From CAYWWY01 sp964580185 (GTDB taxonomy: Bacteria > Thermotogota > Thermotogae > MWEM01), in contig CAZOJQ010000025.1 in the NCBI GenBank assembly GCA_964580185.1, forward strand, positions 1 to 42,015: a stretch of DNA of 42,015 bases, given 5' to 3'. Below, in pieces: positions 1 through 9,324 of this stretch; within the stretch, counting starts at the first letter, position 1, and each line of letters starts with the position of its first letter. The notes beneath the pieces were generated by a model. The model had not been told where the DNA came from. It made no database searches and saw only the letters and a list, made by a program, of their open reading frames with translations. A program made the position numbers and the translations under genes.

Positions 1-147
1 GGGAACCAAAAAAAAGAAAGCTGCTTCCGTCAATATATCGAGAAATCATCGAATCCACCCGAAAAAAAGATCGAATCTACCAATTAACTTGACTTGCAGA
101 TAGATTTGGACAGTTTAAAATATAAGAGAGTCTTGAAAGGCAAACAT

Positions 148-450
148 ATGAAATGTGAAAGATATACAATCGAAGAACTGAAAGGAATTATTGCACCGAT
201 CGCAAAAAAAAACCAGATCTCAAAAGTGTATCTGTTTGGGTCGTTTGCCCGTGGAGATATTAGCAAAAAAAGTGATATAGACCTCCGTATTGAGAAAGGT
301 GACCTAAAGGGCATGTTTGCATTATGTGGATTCTACACTGAAGTTGAAGAAGCGCTGCAGATAAAAGTAGACATATTAACCACAGGCAGCTTAGAAAAAG
401 ATTTCTTAAAAAGGATTGAAAAAGAAGAGGTGCTATTATATGCAAGCTGA
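148..450 (+). CDS. MNT-type nucleotidyltransferase (minimal nucleotidyltransferase, antitoxin of a HEPN/MNT pair)
   Basis: This small protein of about 100 residues has the nucleotidyltransferase signature GSFARGDISKKSDIDL near residues 31-46, with the paired acidic residues (SDIDL) that bind metal and nucleotide. In characterised HEPN/MNT pairs the MNT protein adds nucleotides to the HEPN RNase toxin and silences it. I chose the ATG at 148 because a GAAAGG ribosome site lies about 7 bases upstream. The TTG at 94 is also open but has no such site. The next frame, which overlaps its 3' end, is a HEPN remnant, so the pair is broken here. The family is clear; the cellular target is inferred. Confidence 0.8.
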   Translation: MKCERYTIEELKGIIAPIAKKNQISKVYLFGSFARGDISKKSDIDLRIEKGDLKGMFALCGFYTEVEEALQIKVDILTTGSLEKDFLKRIEKEEVLLYAS

Positions 451-592
451 TAGAAATGTAGCCATACTCAAACAAATACTGGGTTATTGCGAAGAGATTA
501 GAGAAACAATTGAACGATTCGGTGAGAACTATGAGGTATTTTCAGATGATAGAGTGTATCAAAATTCCGTAGGATTATGCGTGCTACATTGA
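440..592 (+). pseudogene. Truncated HEPN (DUF86/HepT-like) RNase toxin remnant
   Basis: The frame begins at an ATG overlapping the end of the MNT gene and reads MQADRNVAILKQILGYCEE, then an EIRETIERFG helix and VYQNSVGLCVL. This is the usual N-terminal half of HepT-like HEPN proteins, which normally continue with QIGEL and reach 110-140 residues. Here it stops after about 50 residues at a TGA, just after the CVL segment, so the catalytic RxxxxH motif of the C-terminal half is missing. The following DNA belongs to an unrelated protein fragment, which points to a deletion or recombination joint near 590. It is almost certainly non-functional as an RNase. Confidence 0.7.
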
Positions 593-783
593 CTAGGTGT
601 AAAACCGATATCATCGAGATCGAACGATACGATGTGGATCTCTATGAGAAAAGGCAGGGACAGCTCAAAACATACCTGGACCGCAGTGGTTTACCGGAAG
701 GGCATCTGGTGATGTTCTCGGAATACCATGAGCAAGACAACTATGAGAAGGTGGAGACCGACCTGAAACGGTGGTTCGACTGA
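592..783 (+). pseudogene. C-terminal fragment of an AAA-ATPase / PD-(D/E)XK family protein
   Basis: The open frame reads IEIERYDVDLYEK, then RQGQLKTYLDRSGLPEGHLV and MFSEY. A QLxxYLDxxGLxEGxLVxF pattern is typical of the extreme C-terminus of bacterial AAA-ATPase-like proteins with a PD-(D/E)XK nuclease tail. The Walker motifs and most of the protein are absent, and the frame runs straight out of the truncated HEPN remnant. I read it as a stranded 3' end left by a deletion. A strong terminator follows 80 bases later. The family call comes from pattern recognition only and is moderate. Confidence 0.45.
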
Positions 784-863
784 AGCAATTAAACCATTTG
801 GGGATGGACCCTAGGGCAACATTAGAATGCAAACGGGCAAGCATCACAAAGCATAAGACCTAC

Positions 864-894
864 CCGGCAGACAACACGATGCCGGTTTTTTTTT
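864..894 (+). terminator. Rho-independent terminator
   Basis: CCGGCA (864-869) pairs perfectly with TGCCGG (880-885) around a 10-base loop, followed by nine T residues. It closes the decayed gene region before the glucan operon. The 150 bases from 895 to 1050 hold no gene that I can see. Confidence 0.8.
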
Positions 895-1051
895 GGAAGT
901 CCTACTTGATCTGGGAGATGGAAAATCATTGTGGTCGGTAATTTGAGATTATTCCATCTGAGAAAGATGGAACAAGTCGCTTCTTCCCATCCCCATTGCG
1001 CAAGGTCCTTGCTTATGGGCAACAGCATCAATATGATGAGCCCGATTAAAA

Positions 1052-1096
1052 AAGGGGGTTCAACCCCTTGATTCAATTGATACAATATGCTATACT
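1052..1096 (+). promoter_or_regulatory. Promoter of the glucan operon with an overlapping palindrome
   Basis: TTGATT (1068-1073) and TATACT (1091-1096) are separated by 17 bases, a good sigma-70-type promoter about 100 bases before the GH94 start. An exact inverted repeat, AAGGGG-GTTCAA-CCCCTT (1052-1069), overlaps the first bases of the -35 box and is a plausible operator for a sugar-responsive repressor. No candidate regulator gene lies beside it, so the operator role is inferred. Confidence 0.55.
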
Positions 1097-1196
1097 AGTT
1101 AAAGCGGGGTTTCCAATTGCTCTTTTCCGCTCTTCCCTTGTCTGGCGCTTTTTCCTGAAGAAAGATTCTACGGACCTTTACGGGAGGCAGAAACGG

Positions 1197-3551
1197 ATGA
1201 GCCGATTTGACAACCGGTATGGGTTTTTCACCGATTCTGGGGATTTTGTCATTACCGATCCGAAAACTCCTATGCCTTGGTCGCATATCCTGACCAACGG
1301 GAAATTTGGGACAGTCCTTTCTCAAACGGGCAGCGGGTATTCTTTTTACCAGGATGCCCAGCAAAGCCTGATTACCCGATGGATTCAGGATCTTGTCCAT
1401 GATCGGTACGGCAAGTATCTGTACATCAAAAATCAGGATACTGGCGAGATCCGGTCCGCGACTTACAAGCCCGTGATGGCGGAGGGAGAATATCACATCC
1501 GGTATTCTCCGGGGCTTGCGGTGTATGAAAGTCTATTCCACGATTACCAGTGTTCTCTTTCTCTGTTTGTCCCCTTTGAGGTCGACGCTGAAATCGGGGT
1601 CTTCACCATTATAAATCCATCAACCACGCCTCTTTCCCTATCGATCTTTACCTATCTCGAGATGAACATGGGCACCTCGAATGACATCCATCGGGAATTC
1701 CACAAACTCTTCTTTGACACTGTCTATACCGAGCGCCTTCAAACGCTGTTCACAAATAAGTATCTTTGGGCGGCAGGACCGCGGCATTGGAATGACTCCT
1801 ATCCATGGACGGTCTTTCATGGAATGTCTGCGCCCGTTCACAGTTATGATACTGACAAACGCGCATTTGTTGGAATGTATGGGGATCTGAACGACCCAGT
1901 CGCAGTCTCCAATGGCAAATGCTCCGGGAGCATGGGTCGGAGTGTCGACGCGATCAATGCTCTGCACACCGATATCCGTCTGCAACCGGGCGAGGAGAAA
2001 ACCATCACCTTGTTCACCGGAGTCGGGGACAACCTTTCCGAAGCGACTGCCATCGTTCAAAAGCTTCTAGATACGGACCCTCACATTCTACAGAAGAAAA
2101 CGGTTGACCAGTGGAATGCCCTTTTCCGCCGAGTCGAGGTTGAATTGCCTCCTGAAGACCGGGACATGGAGCTGATGATCAATCGTTGGCTGCCATATCA
2201 GGCCATAGCGGGCCGGATCTATGCGCGAACGGCATACTATCAGATGGGGGGGGCTTATGGGTTTCGGGACCAACTACAGGATAGTCTTTCCGCGCTTTGG
2301 TTGGATCCGGAGATCACGCGCAAACAGATCCTGCTCCATGCGAACCATCAGAGAAGAGATGGGACGGTCCAGCACTGGTGGCTTCCATTGACCGGAGGAT
2401 TTCCACAGCAACGCTGGTCGGATGATCTGCTTTGGTTGCCATTGGCCATTGCCGAATATATCCGTTTTACCGGAGATCGTTCGATTCTTGATGTTTCTAT
2501 TCCCTACTGTAATGAGGGAACGGCTTCGGTACAGGAGCACGCTCTTGTGGCCATTGATAGCGCGCTCGGGGCCCTTTCGCCGCGAAAGATCCCTCTAATC
2601 CTCGATGGCGACTGGAACGACGGCCTGAATGGCTTGGGAAAGAACGGAACGGGTGAAAGCTTTTGGATGAGTGAATTTCTCTTCTATGTGATTCAACGGG
2701 TTATCGATGTCTTTGATCTATCCTCAGAGAAGCGCGTCCGTCTCCAAAACAACGCCTTGGAGCTCCAAGAGGCCTTTAATTTGCATGGATGGAATGGGAA
2801 GTGGTTCGATCGAGCAACAGACGACAATGGCGCAGTCCTTGGGGGATCGTCGGATGACCGAATTTTCCTCAATCCCCAAACATGGGCCGCAATTTCCGGA
2901 ATCACCGACCATTCGAAAACCGAGAAAGCCCTGGCCCAGGTCAAGAATAAACTGCTTTCGGACTATGGCCCTTTGTTGTTTACCCCGCCTTTGACACAGC
3001 CCGATGGGAATATTGGGTACCTAAGTCGGTACGCGCCCGGATCCAGAGAAAATGGAGGGGTTTATACGCATGCGGCCGTGTGGGCCCTCATCGCGGGGGC
3101 GGAGATGGGAGACGCGCAAATGGTTGACCGCGTGTTTGACACCCTATCCCCAGCGCGTCGGTCTTCCAAAGATCCCGATCTCTATCGCGCCGAACCCTAT
3201 GTCATGCCGGGAAACAGTGATGGACCGCTTTCCGAAGCCCCCGGACGGGCAGGATGGACATGGTACACAGGGTCGGCCGGATGGATGTATCGAGCTCTTT
3301 TAGAATCTTTGTTGGGCATCCGTCCAGAGAAGAAAGGCTTTCGGATCCAACCGTGCACCCAACGCTCTTGGAAGAAAGCCTCCCTTCGGTTTTCCTTGCG
3401 GCAAGGCCAATACACCCTTACGATTTCCAACCCGTCTGGGGTGCCGCTATCTGCCAACTTTGGGATCATGCTGGATGGTAACCTACTACCGGATCGTTTG
3501 GTACCCGATCAGGTAGGGGCGCATACCATCGAGCTTGTATATGGTTCATAA
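1197..3551 (+). CDS. GH94 family phosphorylase (cellobiose/beta-oligoglucan phosphorylase-like)
   Basis: This 784-residue cytoplasmic protein without a signal peptide has the GH94 (formerly GT36) layout: an N-terminal beta-sandwich beginning RFDNRYGFFTDSGDFVITDP, a helical linker and an (alpha/alpha)6 barrel. The catalytic DWNDG motif is at about residues 472-476, and GGVYTHAAVW and the ENGG motif follow. GH94 enzymes use phosphate to split beta-linked disaccharides or oligosaccharides and yield a sugar 1-phosphate. The length fits cellobiose, laminaribiose or chitobiose phosphorylases better than the larger 1,2-beta-oligoglucan enzymes, so the linkage is open. The start at 1197 has GGGAGG about 9 bases upstream. 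It is the first gene of the operon, and the GH144-like gene starts 19 bases after its stop. Confidence 0.9.
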   Translation: MSRFDNRYGFFTDSGDFVITDPKTPMPWSHILTNGKFGTVLSQTGSGYSFYQDAQQSLITRWIQDLVHDRYGKYLYIKNQDTGEIRSATYKPVMAEGEYHIRYSPGLAVYESLFHDYQCSLSLFVPFEVDAEIGVFTIINPSTTPLSLSIFTYLEMNMGTSNDIHREFHKLFFDTVYTERLQTLFTNKYLWAAGPRHWNDSYPWTVFHGMSAPVHSYDTDKRAFVGMYGDLNDPVAVSNGKCSGSMGRSVDAINALHTDIRLQPGEEKTITLFTGVGDNLSEATAIVQKLLDTDPHILQKKTVDQWNALFRRVEVELPPEDRDMELMINRWLPYQAIAGRIYARTAYYQMGGAYGFRDQLQDSLSALWLDPEITRKQILLHANHQRRDGTVQHWWLPLTGGFPQQRWSDDLLWLPLAIAEYIRFTGDRSILDVSIPYCNEGTASVQEHALVAIDSALGALSPRKIPLILDGDWNDGLNGLGKNGTGESFWMSEFLFYVIQRVIDVFDLSSEKRVRLQNNALELQEAFNLHGWNGKWFDRATDDNGAVLGGSSDDRIFLNPQTWAAISGITDHSKTEKALAQVKNKLLSDYGPLLFTPPLTQPDGNIGYLSRYAPGSRENGGVYTHAAVWALIAGAEMGDAQMVDRVFDTLSPARRSSKDPDLYRAEPYVMPGNSDGPLSEAPGRAGWTWYTGSAGWMYRALLESLLGIRPEKKGFRIQPCTQRSWKKASLRFSLRQGQYTLTISNPSGVPLSANFGIMLDGNLLPDRLVPDQVGAHTIELVYGS

Positions 3552-3570
3552 GAAAAATGGAGGTGAACGC

Positions 3571-6500
3571 ATGAAAAGCATGAAAGTGTTCTTGGTTCTG
3601 CTTGTCCTGATCGGGGGATCGCTTATGGCCATGGAGATGATCCACCCGATGCAAGAAGTAGAGGGATTGGATCATGATCATACGGGCGCGCGTTTTGCCC
3701 TAACCCAAGAAGCGGTTCGCGTGGGTCTATATGCGGTTGAAGTTACGCCCAGCGGATCAGCGGAAGAGACGAAAGTGGCCTTCAAGCTGGAAGGCGAGGT
3801 TCTGCACCGGTGGATTGGAAAGGATCGCGTCAATCTGTCGATCTACATTCCCTCGCAGTCAACCATTCTCCCCAACAGTTTTTTCCTGGGTATGGCCGAT
3901 CTATCGGATGGCTGGGAATGGGTGGATGGAACCTTCACGCGTATGGCCGTCTCCGAAGGGTGGAACGAAATCGAGTATCACTTGCTTCCAAAGATGGTCG
4001 AAGTGGATGAGAACGGTGTGTATATGCTGTATTTTTCCTTCTTCCAGGAAGAGAAAGGGGTTAAGCGCCCATTGGTTGATCCCTTTATTCTTGGAAGGAT
4101 CCTAGCCGGAGACTCTGAGCAACCGACTCTTCGGCAGTATGTGTGGGATATGGAATGCGCCGAGGAGATCGCGACATTCGACAACGATCACACGGGAGCT
4201 TTGTTTGCGCAAAACCATCAGTTTGTGGCCGATCAAAAGGCCTCATTGGAAGTGCGCCCTTCTGGCGAGGCTGCAGAAACCAAAATCGCCCTTACCTTGT
4301 CGGGTGAAAAGATTGAGATCTGGTCGAAAGCAGCTTTCATTGGCATGGATCTCTTTCTTCCCCAGAGCGTAGAACTGCTTCCAACCATGTTCTTCATGGG
4401 GATGGCCGACCTCTCGGATGGATGGGAATGGGTGGATGGGCTTTTTTCCATCGATACAGTCGAACATGGGTGGAATACCGTCCGATACATTCTATCCGAT
4501 TCCATGAAGGCGCTCAACCCAGAGGGAACATACGCGATCTATCTCGCCTTCGCTCATGAAGACCCTGATCGAGGAAAGATCCCCCTTCGCGATCCTATGT
4601 ATATCGACGGAATCTATTCCGAGTGGATGGCCGAAGAGATAGCGGAACCCGTCGAAGAGCATGTTTTGAAACCACCCCAAGAAGTCGTGGTTACCTATAT
4701 TTGGACCATGGACACCGATGAAGAGATCCAAGGGTTTGACAATGACCATACCGGAGCCCTTTTCGAACGGTCGGAAGAACAGCGCTTCGCGAAAGAGGCA
4801 TCCATGAAGGTGATCCCTTCTGGGACAGCGGAAGAAACCAAAGTAGCGATGAAGGTTCCGATGGATCCGATTCCTTATTGGGCCAAGAGTACGCAAATTA
4901 CCCTCCAGATTTATGTCCCTGAGGGTTCTCACCCCGTCCCGAGCATGTTCTTCATGGGCATGGCTGACTTGACTACGGATTGGCAATGGGTGGGTGGGGT
5001 CTTCTCCGAAGACGCCATTGTACCGGGACAGTGGAATGCGGTAACCTATGAGCTGATCGGAGAGATGAGAACCATCCAAGAAGGACGCCATTATACCGTC
5101 TATCTTGCCTTTGCGGGATTTGACGAAGAAAACAAAAAAGTACCGCTCCAAGATCCCTTTTATCTTGGCGGGATGGTTGTTCAAACCACAGAAATCGTGA
5201 CGATTGAAGAAAAAATCGCGCAAGCCGATCCCGCAGTTGTCGCAGAGGTTGATCGGATGCTGGATCTGGATGATGAAGCGCTTTTGGACCTCATTCAATA
5301 CCGGACCTTCCAGTACTTCTGGGATAAGGCAAACCCTGAAAACGGTCTGATCCTGGATCGCAGCCGAGAAGGCGCCCCTTCCAGCATCGCCGCTGTGGGT
5401 TTTGGCCTGGGGGGGATTCCGATCGGGATCGAACGAGGTTGGATTGGATACGAGGAAGGATTCGAACGGACCCTGAGAACGCTTCGGTCCTTTACAGAAG
5501 GAAGGGTCGAAGGCCATCGCGGGTTCTTCTACCACTTTGTGGATATGCAGTCCGGACAACGCGTTTGGGAATGCGAGCTTTCTTCAATCGATACCGCCCT
5601 GCTCATGGCCGGTGTGGTTCTTGTGATGGAGTACTTCAAAGGCACGAAAATCGAAGAGCTTGGGCGACAATTGGTCGAGGCGGTTGATTGGAGATGGATG
5701 CTGGCCGGAGGAGACACCCTTTCGATGGGATGGAAGCCCGAGGGTCCAGCCTTTCTAAGGCCGAGGTGGGATTCGTTCAATGAAGGCATTTTGGCCTATA
5801 TCTTAGCCATCGGATCACCCACATACCCCATCAGCCCATCCACCTGGGACAACATCTACAGACCTGTCAAAGATACCTTTGTTTCATTGCCTCAAGAGGT
5901 CCTGTTCGTTTATCAGTATCCGAACGTGTTTGTCGATTTCCGAGACAAACAAGACGCGTATGCGAACTATTTCAACAACGCCACCGTGGCAACCCGCTTT
6001 AACTGGCTGTACACCTTCATGAAGCGGTTTGAATACGAGACGTATGACATTGATGTCTGGGGGTTAAGCGCTTCGGACGGGCCAACAGGATACAAAGCCT
6101 ATGGCGCGGCTGACGGAAACCACGATGGAACGGTTGCCCCCTATGCGCCAATCGCATCGATCGTCTTCACTCCCGACCTCTCTTTGGATGCGATTCGCGG
6201 GATGCTGGATCGGTATGGCCCTTTGATCTGGACCGATTATGGTTTTGTAAGCGCATTCAATGCGGATGCCATATGGTTTTCTCAAGAGCATATCGGAATC
6301 GATCAGGGAAGCATCTTGCTTATGATTGAAAACTACCGATCAGAACTGATCTGGAACCTCTTTATGAGCAGTTCCTACATCCAAACGGCTATGGAAAAGA
6401 TTGGATTTGAGGATCGCGTGGTCGATTATGCGGTCACACCGGAATATGCTGCGAAGTTCGAGGCCATGCTGACCGATCCGGAGTTGAAGACGGCGATTGC

Positions 6501-7146
6501 GGTGAAAGCGGATCGATCCATTGTCATCGATGGGGATTTGTCCGAATGGGAAGAAGTTCCCGCTACCTTGGTGACTGAGGATATGAATGTGCCAGCTGGC
6601 GGGATCATGCGAGTGGACAAGACAAGGCAGATTTTGCACAGCTATTTCTATGCCATGTGGGATGATACCCATTTGTATTTGGCCGCGCGGGTGCACGACG
6701 AGTATATCGTGGCCAATATTGAACCCACCGATCGTGGAGCATTCTATCGCAGTGATTCCATCGAATTCTACATTGATCCAGGAAGAGCGGGCTCGACAAA
6801 AGGGCTCTTCAAATTGGCTATGATTCCATTCGATACCCAAGGCAACCCGCAGGCGGTGCGCCACGAGGACGCGCAGCCCGGACCGATCGCGGAGGTTGCT
6901 CCCCAGGTTCAGATCGCCTCGATGCGGACCGAGTATGGATATGACGTGGAGATCATGATTCCGTTCCAATCCCTCAGCCTCCTTCCCCAAGAAGGAATGG
7001 AAATCGGTTTCTGCCACACCATCCATAACAGCAATGTTCGCGATGCTCAAATCGGGGCATATGTCCGGGAAAACATCCTCTCCTGGATTCCGATCGCCGA
7101 TATCTGGGCGCGGCCCGAGTCTTGGGGAACGCTCCGATTGGAGTGA
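3571..7146 (+). CDS. Secreted Glycoamylase/GH144-like glucanase with three N-terminal repeats and a CBM9-like C-terminus
   Basis: This 1191-residue protein starts with a signal peptide (MKSMKVFLVLLVLIGGSLMA). Three tandem repeats of about 170 residues follow (about 27-187, 190-360 and 374-545). Each opens with a (F/L)DxDHTGAxF motif and contains FFMGMADL followed by WxWVxGxF; they look like carbohydrate-binding beta-sandwiches. Residues of about 570-965 match the Glycoamylase fold (YRTFQYFWDKANPENGLI, then SREGAPSSIAAVGFGLGGIP), the group that includes GH144 endo-beta-1,2-glucanases. The final 215 residues (IVIDGDLSEWEE onward, with YRSDSIEFYIDP) are CBM9-like. The start has an ideal GGAGG site. 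The role is extracellular depolymerisation feeding the importer downstream. Activity on beta-1,2-glucan is an inference. Confidence 0.85.
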   Translation: MKSMKVFLVLLVLIGGSLMAMEMIHPMQEVEGLDHDHTGARFALTQEAVRVGLYAVEVTPSGSAEETKVAFKLEGEVLHRWIGKDRVNLSIYIPSQSTILPNSFFLGMADLSDGWEWVDGTFTRMAVSEGWNEIEYHLLPKMVEVDENGVYMLYFSFFQEEKGVKRPLVDPFILGRILAGDSEQPTLRQYVWDMECAEEIATFDNDHTGALFAQNHQFVADQKASLEVRPSGEAAETKIALTLSGEKIEIWSKAAFIGMDLFLPQSVELLPTMFFMGMADLSDGWEWVDGLFSIDTVEHGWNTVRYILSDSMKALNPEGTYAIYLAFAHEDPDRGKIPLRDPMYIDGIYSEWMAEEIAEPVEEHVLKPPQEVVVTYIWTMDTDEEIQGFDNDHTGALFERSEEQRFAKEASMKVIPSGTAEETKVAMKVPMDPIPYWAKSTQITLQIYVPEGSHPVPSMFFMGMADLTTDWQWVGGVFSEDAIVPGQWNAVTYELIGEMRTIQEGRHYTVYLAFAGFDEENKKVPLQDPFYLGGMVVQTTEIVTIEEKIAQADPAVVAEVDRMLDLDDEALLDLIQYRTFQYFWDKANPENGLILDRSREGAPSSIAAVGFGLGGIPIGIERGWIGYEEGFERTLRTLRSFTEGRVEGHRGFFYHFVDMQSGQRVWECELSSIDTALLMAGVVLVMEYFKGTKIEELGRQLVEAVDWRWMLAGGDTLSMGWKPEGPAFLRPRWDSFNEGILAYILAIGSPTYPISPSTWDNIYRPVKDTFVSLPQEVLFVYQYPNVFVDFRDKQDAYANYFNNATVATRFNWLYTFMKRFEYETYDIDVWGLSASDGPTGYKAYGAADGNHDGTVAPYAPIASIVFTPDLSLDAIRGMLDRYGPLIWTDYGFVSAFNADAIWFSQEHIGIDQGSILLMIENYRSELIWNLFMSSSYIQTAMEKIGFEDRVVDYAVTPEYAAKFEAMLTDPELKTAIAVKADRSIVIDGDLSEWEEVPATLVTEDMNVPAGGIMRVDKTRQILHSYFYAMWDDTHLYLAARVHDEYIVANIEPTDRGAFYRSDSIEFYIDPGRAGSTKGLFKLAMIPFDTQGNPQAVRHEDAQPGPIAEVAPQVQIASMRTEYGYDVEIMIPFQSLSLLPQEGMEIGFCHTIHNSNVRDAQIGAYVRENILSWIPIADIWARPESWGTLRLE

Positions 7147-7161
7147 TGGGAGGTGTTTGCC

Positions 7162-8376
7162 GTGAAAAAAAGCGTATGGATTGTTGTGTTGTGTCTTCTC
7201 GTGACGGGATTGGCGATTTCCAGTCCGATCACGCTGAGAATATGGGCCATGGGAGAGGAAGCGAAAAGCCTCCATATCATGGCGGAACGGTTTACCCAGG
7301 AACATCCGGACATCCGGGTTGATATCCAGGCCATTCCGTGGGCAGGCGCATATGACAAGCTTTTGACAGGGATTGCTGCGGGTCAGCTCCCGGACATCGC
7401 GCAGATGGGAACCACTTGGATGGCTCCGTTCGGCGCGATGGGCGCGTTTGAGGAGTTAAGTCGGTACATCGATCGTTCGGATGTGATCAAACCAGAGCGA
7501 TTTTTCGAAGGATCTTGGCAGACCTCGGTCACAAGCTCTGGGATCATGGGTATTCCCTGGTATGTGGATGTTCGCGTGATGTACTACCGCACCGATCTTT
7601 TGGCGGCAGTGGGATACGAACATGCGCCGCGGACATGGGAAGAGCTGTACGATGCTAGTTTGAAACTGACCGCCCGAGGACCGCAGCAAGCAGGGCTCTC
7701 CCTCCTGTTTACCGGAACATTCGCCAACGAATTTATGCCCTTTGCTTGGCAGAACGCCGGCAGAATCCTTGACGATGCGGGCAATGTTGCCGTCGCGGAA
7801 CCGGCCTTTGTGGAAGCCATCGAGTTCTATGCGCGGTTGTTTTGGGATGAAATCGCCTTGAAAGCCGGCGGCGAGCTGATCAACGACTTTGGAAGCGGAG
7901 CGGTGCCCATCTTTTTCTCCGGTCCATGGATGGTTCGGATGATAGAGCAACAGATTCCGCAGATCGCGGGAAAATGGAGCGTCGGTCTTCTTCCTGGGAA
8001 CAAAAGCCACACCTCTTTTGTCGGAGGGTCGAATTGGGTGATCTTTCGCGCTTCCCGCAACAAAGAAGCGGCCTGGAAATTTGTTGAATTCATGTCTCGA
8101 TCCGAGAATCAGCTGGAATGGTATCGCGTTGTTTCCTCTCTTCCTGCAGTCATGGAAACGTGGGATGAACCGGAGCTGGCAGAAGAGCCGATCATGAGCA
8201 TCTTTGGCGCTCAGCTTCTGGACGCGCGCGCGGCTCCAAACATTCCTCAATGGGGCCAGATTGAACAAGCGATTTCTCGACGAGTGGAAGAAGCAATTTT
8301 CCAGACCAAATCCCCTGAAGCAGCCGCTCAAGATCTCCTTACCGATATCCAACGGGTGCTCAGAAGGCTAAGATAG
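7162..8376 (+). CDS. ABC sugar transporter, family 1 extracellular solute-binding protein
   Basis: This protein of about 404 residues begins with a cleavable signal peptide (VKKSVWIVVLCLLVTGLA) that has no lipobox cysteine. The mature start, LRIWAMGEEAKSLHIMAERF, then IPWAGAYDKLLTGIAAGQLPD and AQMGTTWM, is typical of the UgpB/MalE-like oligosaccharide-binding family and closest in style to Thermotogota proteins. GTG at 7162 is preferred over GTG at 7153 because GGGAGG sits 8 bases upstream of it. It would capture oligosaccharides released by the GH144-like enzyme and deliver them to the two permeases that follow. A hairpin with a T-run after its stop probably makes it the most abundant product of the operon. 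Confidence 0.9.
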   Translation: MKKSVWIVVLCLLVTGLAISSPITLRIWAMGEEAKSLHIMAERFTQEHPDIRVDIQAIPWAGAYDKLLTGIAAGQLPDIAQMGTTWMAPFGAMGAFEELSRYIDRSDVIKPERFFEGSWQTSVTSSGIMGIPWYVDVRVMYYRTDLLAAVGYEHAPRTWEELYDASLKLTARGPQQAGLSLLFTGTFANEFMPFAWQNAGRILDDAGNVAVAEPAFVEAIEFYARLFWDEIALKAGGELINDFGSGAVPIFFSGPWMVRMIEQQIPQIAGKWSVGLLPGNKSHTSFVGGSNWVIFRASRNKEAAWKFVEFMSRSENQLEWYRVVSSLPAVMETWDEPELAEEPIMSIFGAQLLDARAAPNIPQWGQIEQAISRRVEEAIFQTKSPEAAAQDLLTDIQRVLRRLR

Positions 8377-8382
8377 AGCCGT

Positions 8383-8421
8383 CCCCCTCTCTTGATGAAA
8401 GGGAGGGGGGTAGGGTTTTTT
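8383..8421 (+). terminator. Intra-operon attenuating terminator after the binding-protein gene
   Basis: CCCCCTC (8383-8389) pairs perfectly with GAGGGGG (8403-8409) around a 13-base loop, and a run of six T follows at 8416-8421. The permease gene starts 16 bases later. Partial terminators in this place are a known way of keeping binding protein in excess over membrane subunits. Confidence 0.65.
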
Positions 8422-8436
8422 CGCAGGAGGCTGTGA

Positions 8437-9312
8437 ATGAAAACGCGTTTCTTCTGGATCTTGGTGTTTGTCGGACCAGCATTGGCTGCAATGGTTATTT
8501 TCCTTATCATTCCGATCATCGCCTCTTTTGTTCTCAGCGTAACGGATTTCAACGTCTATTCGCTAACCGATTGGAGCCAGGCATATTTCATCGGGTTTGA
8601 CAACTTCAGAGAACTTCTATCCGATCCTCTGTTCTGGCAAGCGTTGCGAAACACCGTGTACTGTTTGATAATCGCAATGCCTCTAACCGTGTGTATCGCT
8701 TTGGGGATCGCCATGCTCATTAACCGGGAAAATACCTACTGCAAGGGGCTCTTTCGCGTTGTCTATTTTCTGCCTTTTGTCACCAACACAGTGGCCATTG
8801 CTGTCGTGTGGAGTTGGATCCTCAATATGCACTATGGTCTGTTGAACTGGTTTCTTGGACTTTTTGGAATCAGCGGTCCCAATTGGTTGGGCGACCCAAC
8901 CTTCTCGATGACTTCGATCATCATGCTGGTTGTCTGGAAGGCCATCGGATATAACATGATCCTGTTTATTGCGGGTCTTCAGAACATCCCCACCTTTCTT
9001 TACGAAGCGGCGGAACTGGATGGAGCGACAAACTGGAAAAAATTCGTGCATATCACCCTCCCGATGCTCCGACCGACGATGCTCTTTGTTACGACCATGA
9101 TGATCATCGGGTATCTGCAGCTGTTTGAGGAACCCTACATGCTGACCCAAGGGGGTCCTTTGAACTCGACCCTGTCAGTGGTTCTGTATCTCTATCGGCA
9201 AGGATTCCGGTTCTTCGAGTTGGGCTATGCATCAGCGTTGGCTGTGACTTTGTTTTTGATCATTATTGTCATCACGATGGTCCGGATGCGGCTATCGAAA
9301 CCAGCCTATTAA
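8437..9312 (+). CDS. ABC sugar transporter permease (MalF/UgpA-like)
   Basis: This 291-residue membrane protein has an N-terminal transmembrane helix (FFWILVFVGPALAAMVIFLI) followed by five more hydrophobic segments. The cytoplasmic EAA loop is seen as YEAAELDGATNWKKFVHITL at about residues 189-208; it contacts the ATPase. PMLRPT follows the loop, as in MalF-like permeases. An AGGAGG site lies 7 bases before the ATG. It pairs with the next gene to form the channel. No ATPase gene is present in this operon, so the transporter must use an ATPase encoded elsewhere, as the MsmX/MalK-type shared ATPases do. Confidence 0.9.
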   Translation: MKTRFFWILVFVGPALAAMVIFLIIPIIASFVLSVTDFNVYSLTDWSQAYFIGFDNFRELLSDPLFWQALRNTVYCLIIAMPLTVCIALGIAMLINRENTYCKGLFRVVYFLPFVTNTVAIAVVWSWILNMHYGLLNWFLGLFGISGPNWLGDPTFSMTSIIMLVVWKAIGYNMILFIAGLQNIPTFLYEAAELDGATNWKKFVHITLPMLRPTMLFVTTMMIIGYLQLFEEPYMLTQGGPLNSTLSVVLYLYRQGFRFFELGYASALAVTLFLIIIVITMVRMRLSKPAY

Positions 9313-9324
9313 GGGGATGATGGC

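Noticed and set aside
1052..1069. Transcription terminator before the GH94 gene
   Set aside because: The AAGGGG/CCCCTT palindrome has no T-run after it and overlaps the -35 box, so an operator is more likely.
4492..5559. 355-residue open frame on the minus strand
   Set aside because: It lies entirely within the glucanase gene, whose protein has clear domains; the minus frame has no family features and no ribosome site.
6340..7305. 321-residue open frame on the minus strand
   Set aside because: It is antisense to the CBM9-like end of the glucanase and the start of the binding-protein gene; composition is that of a shadow frame.
7456..8352. 298-residue open frame on the minus strand
   Set aside because: It is antisense to the solute-binding protein gene and has no recognisable domain.
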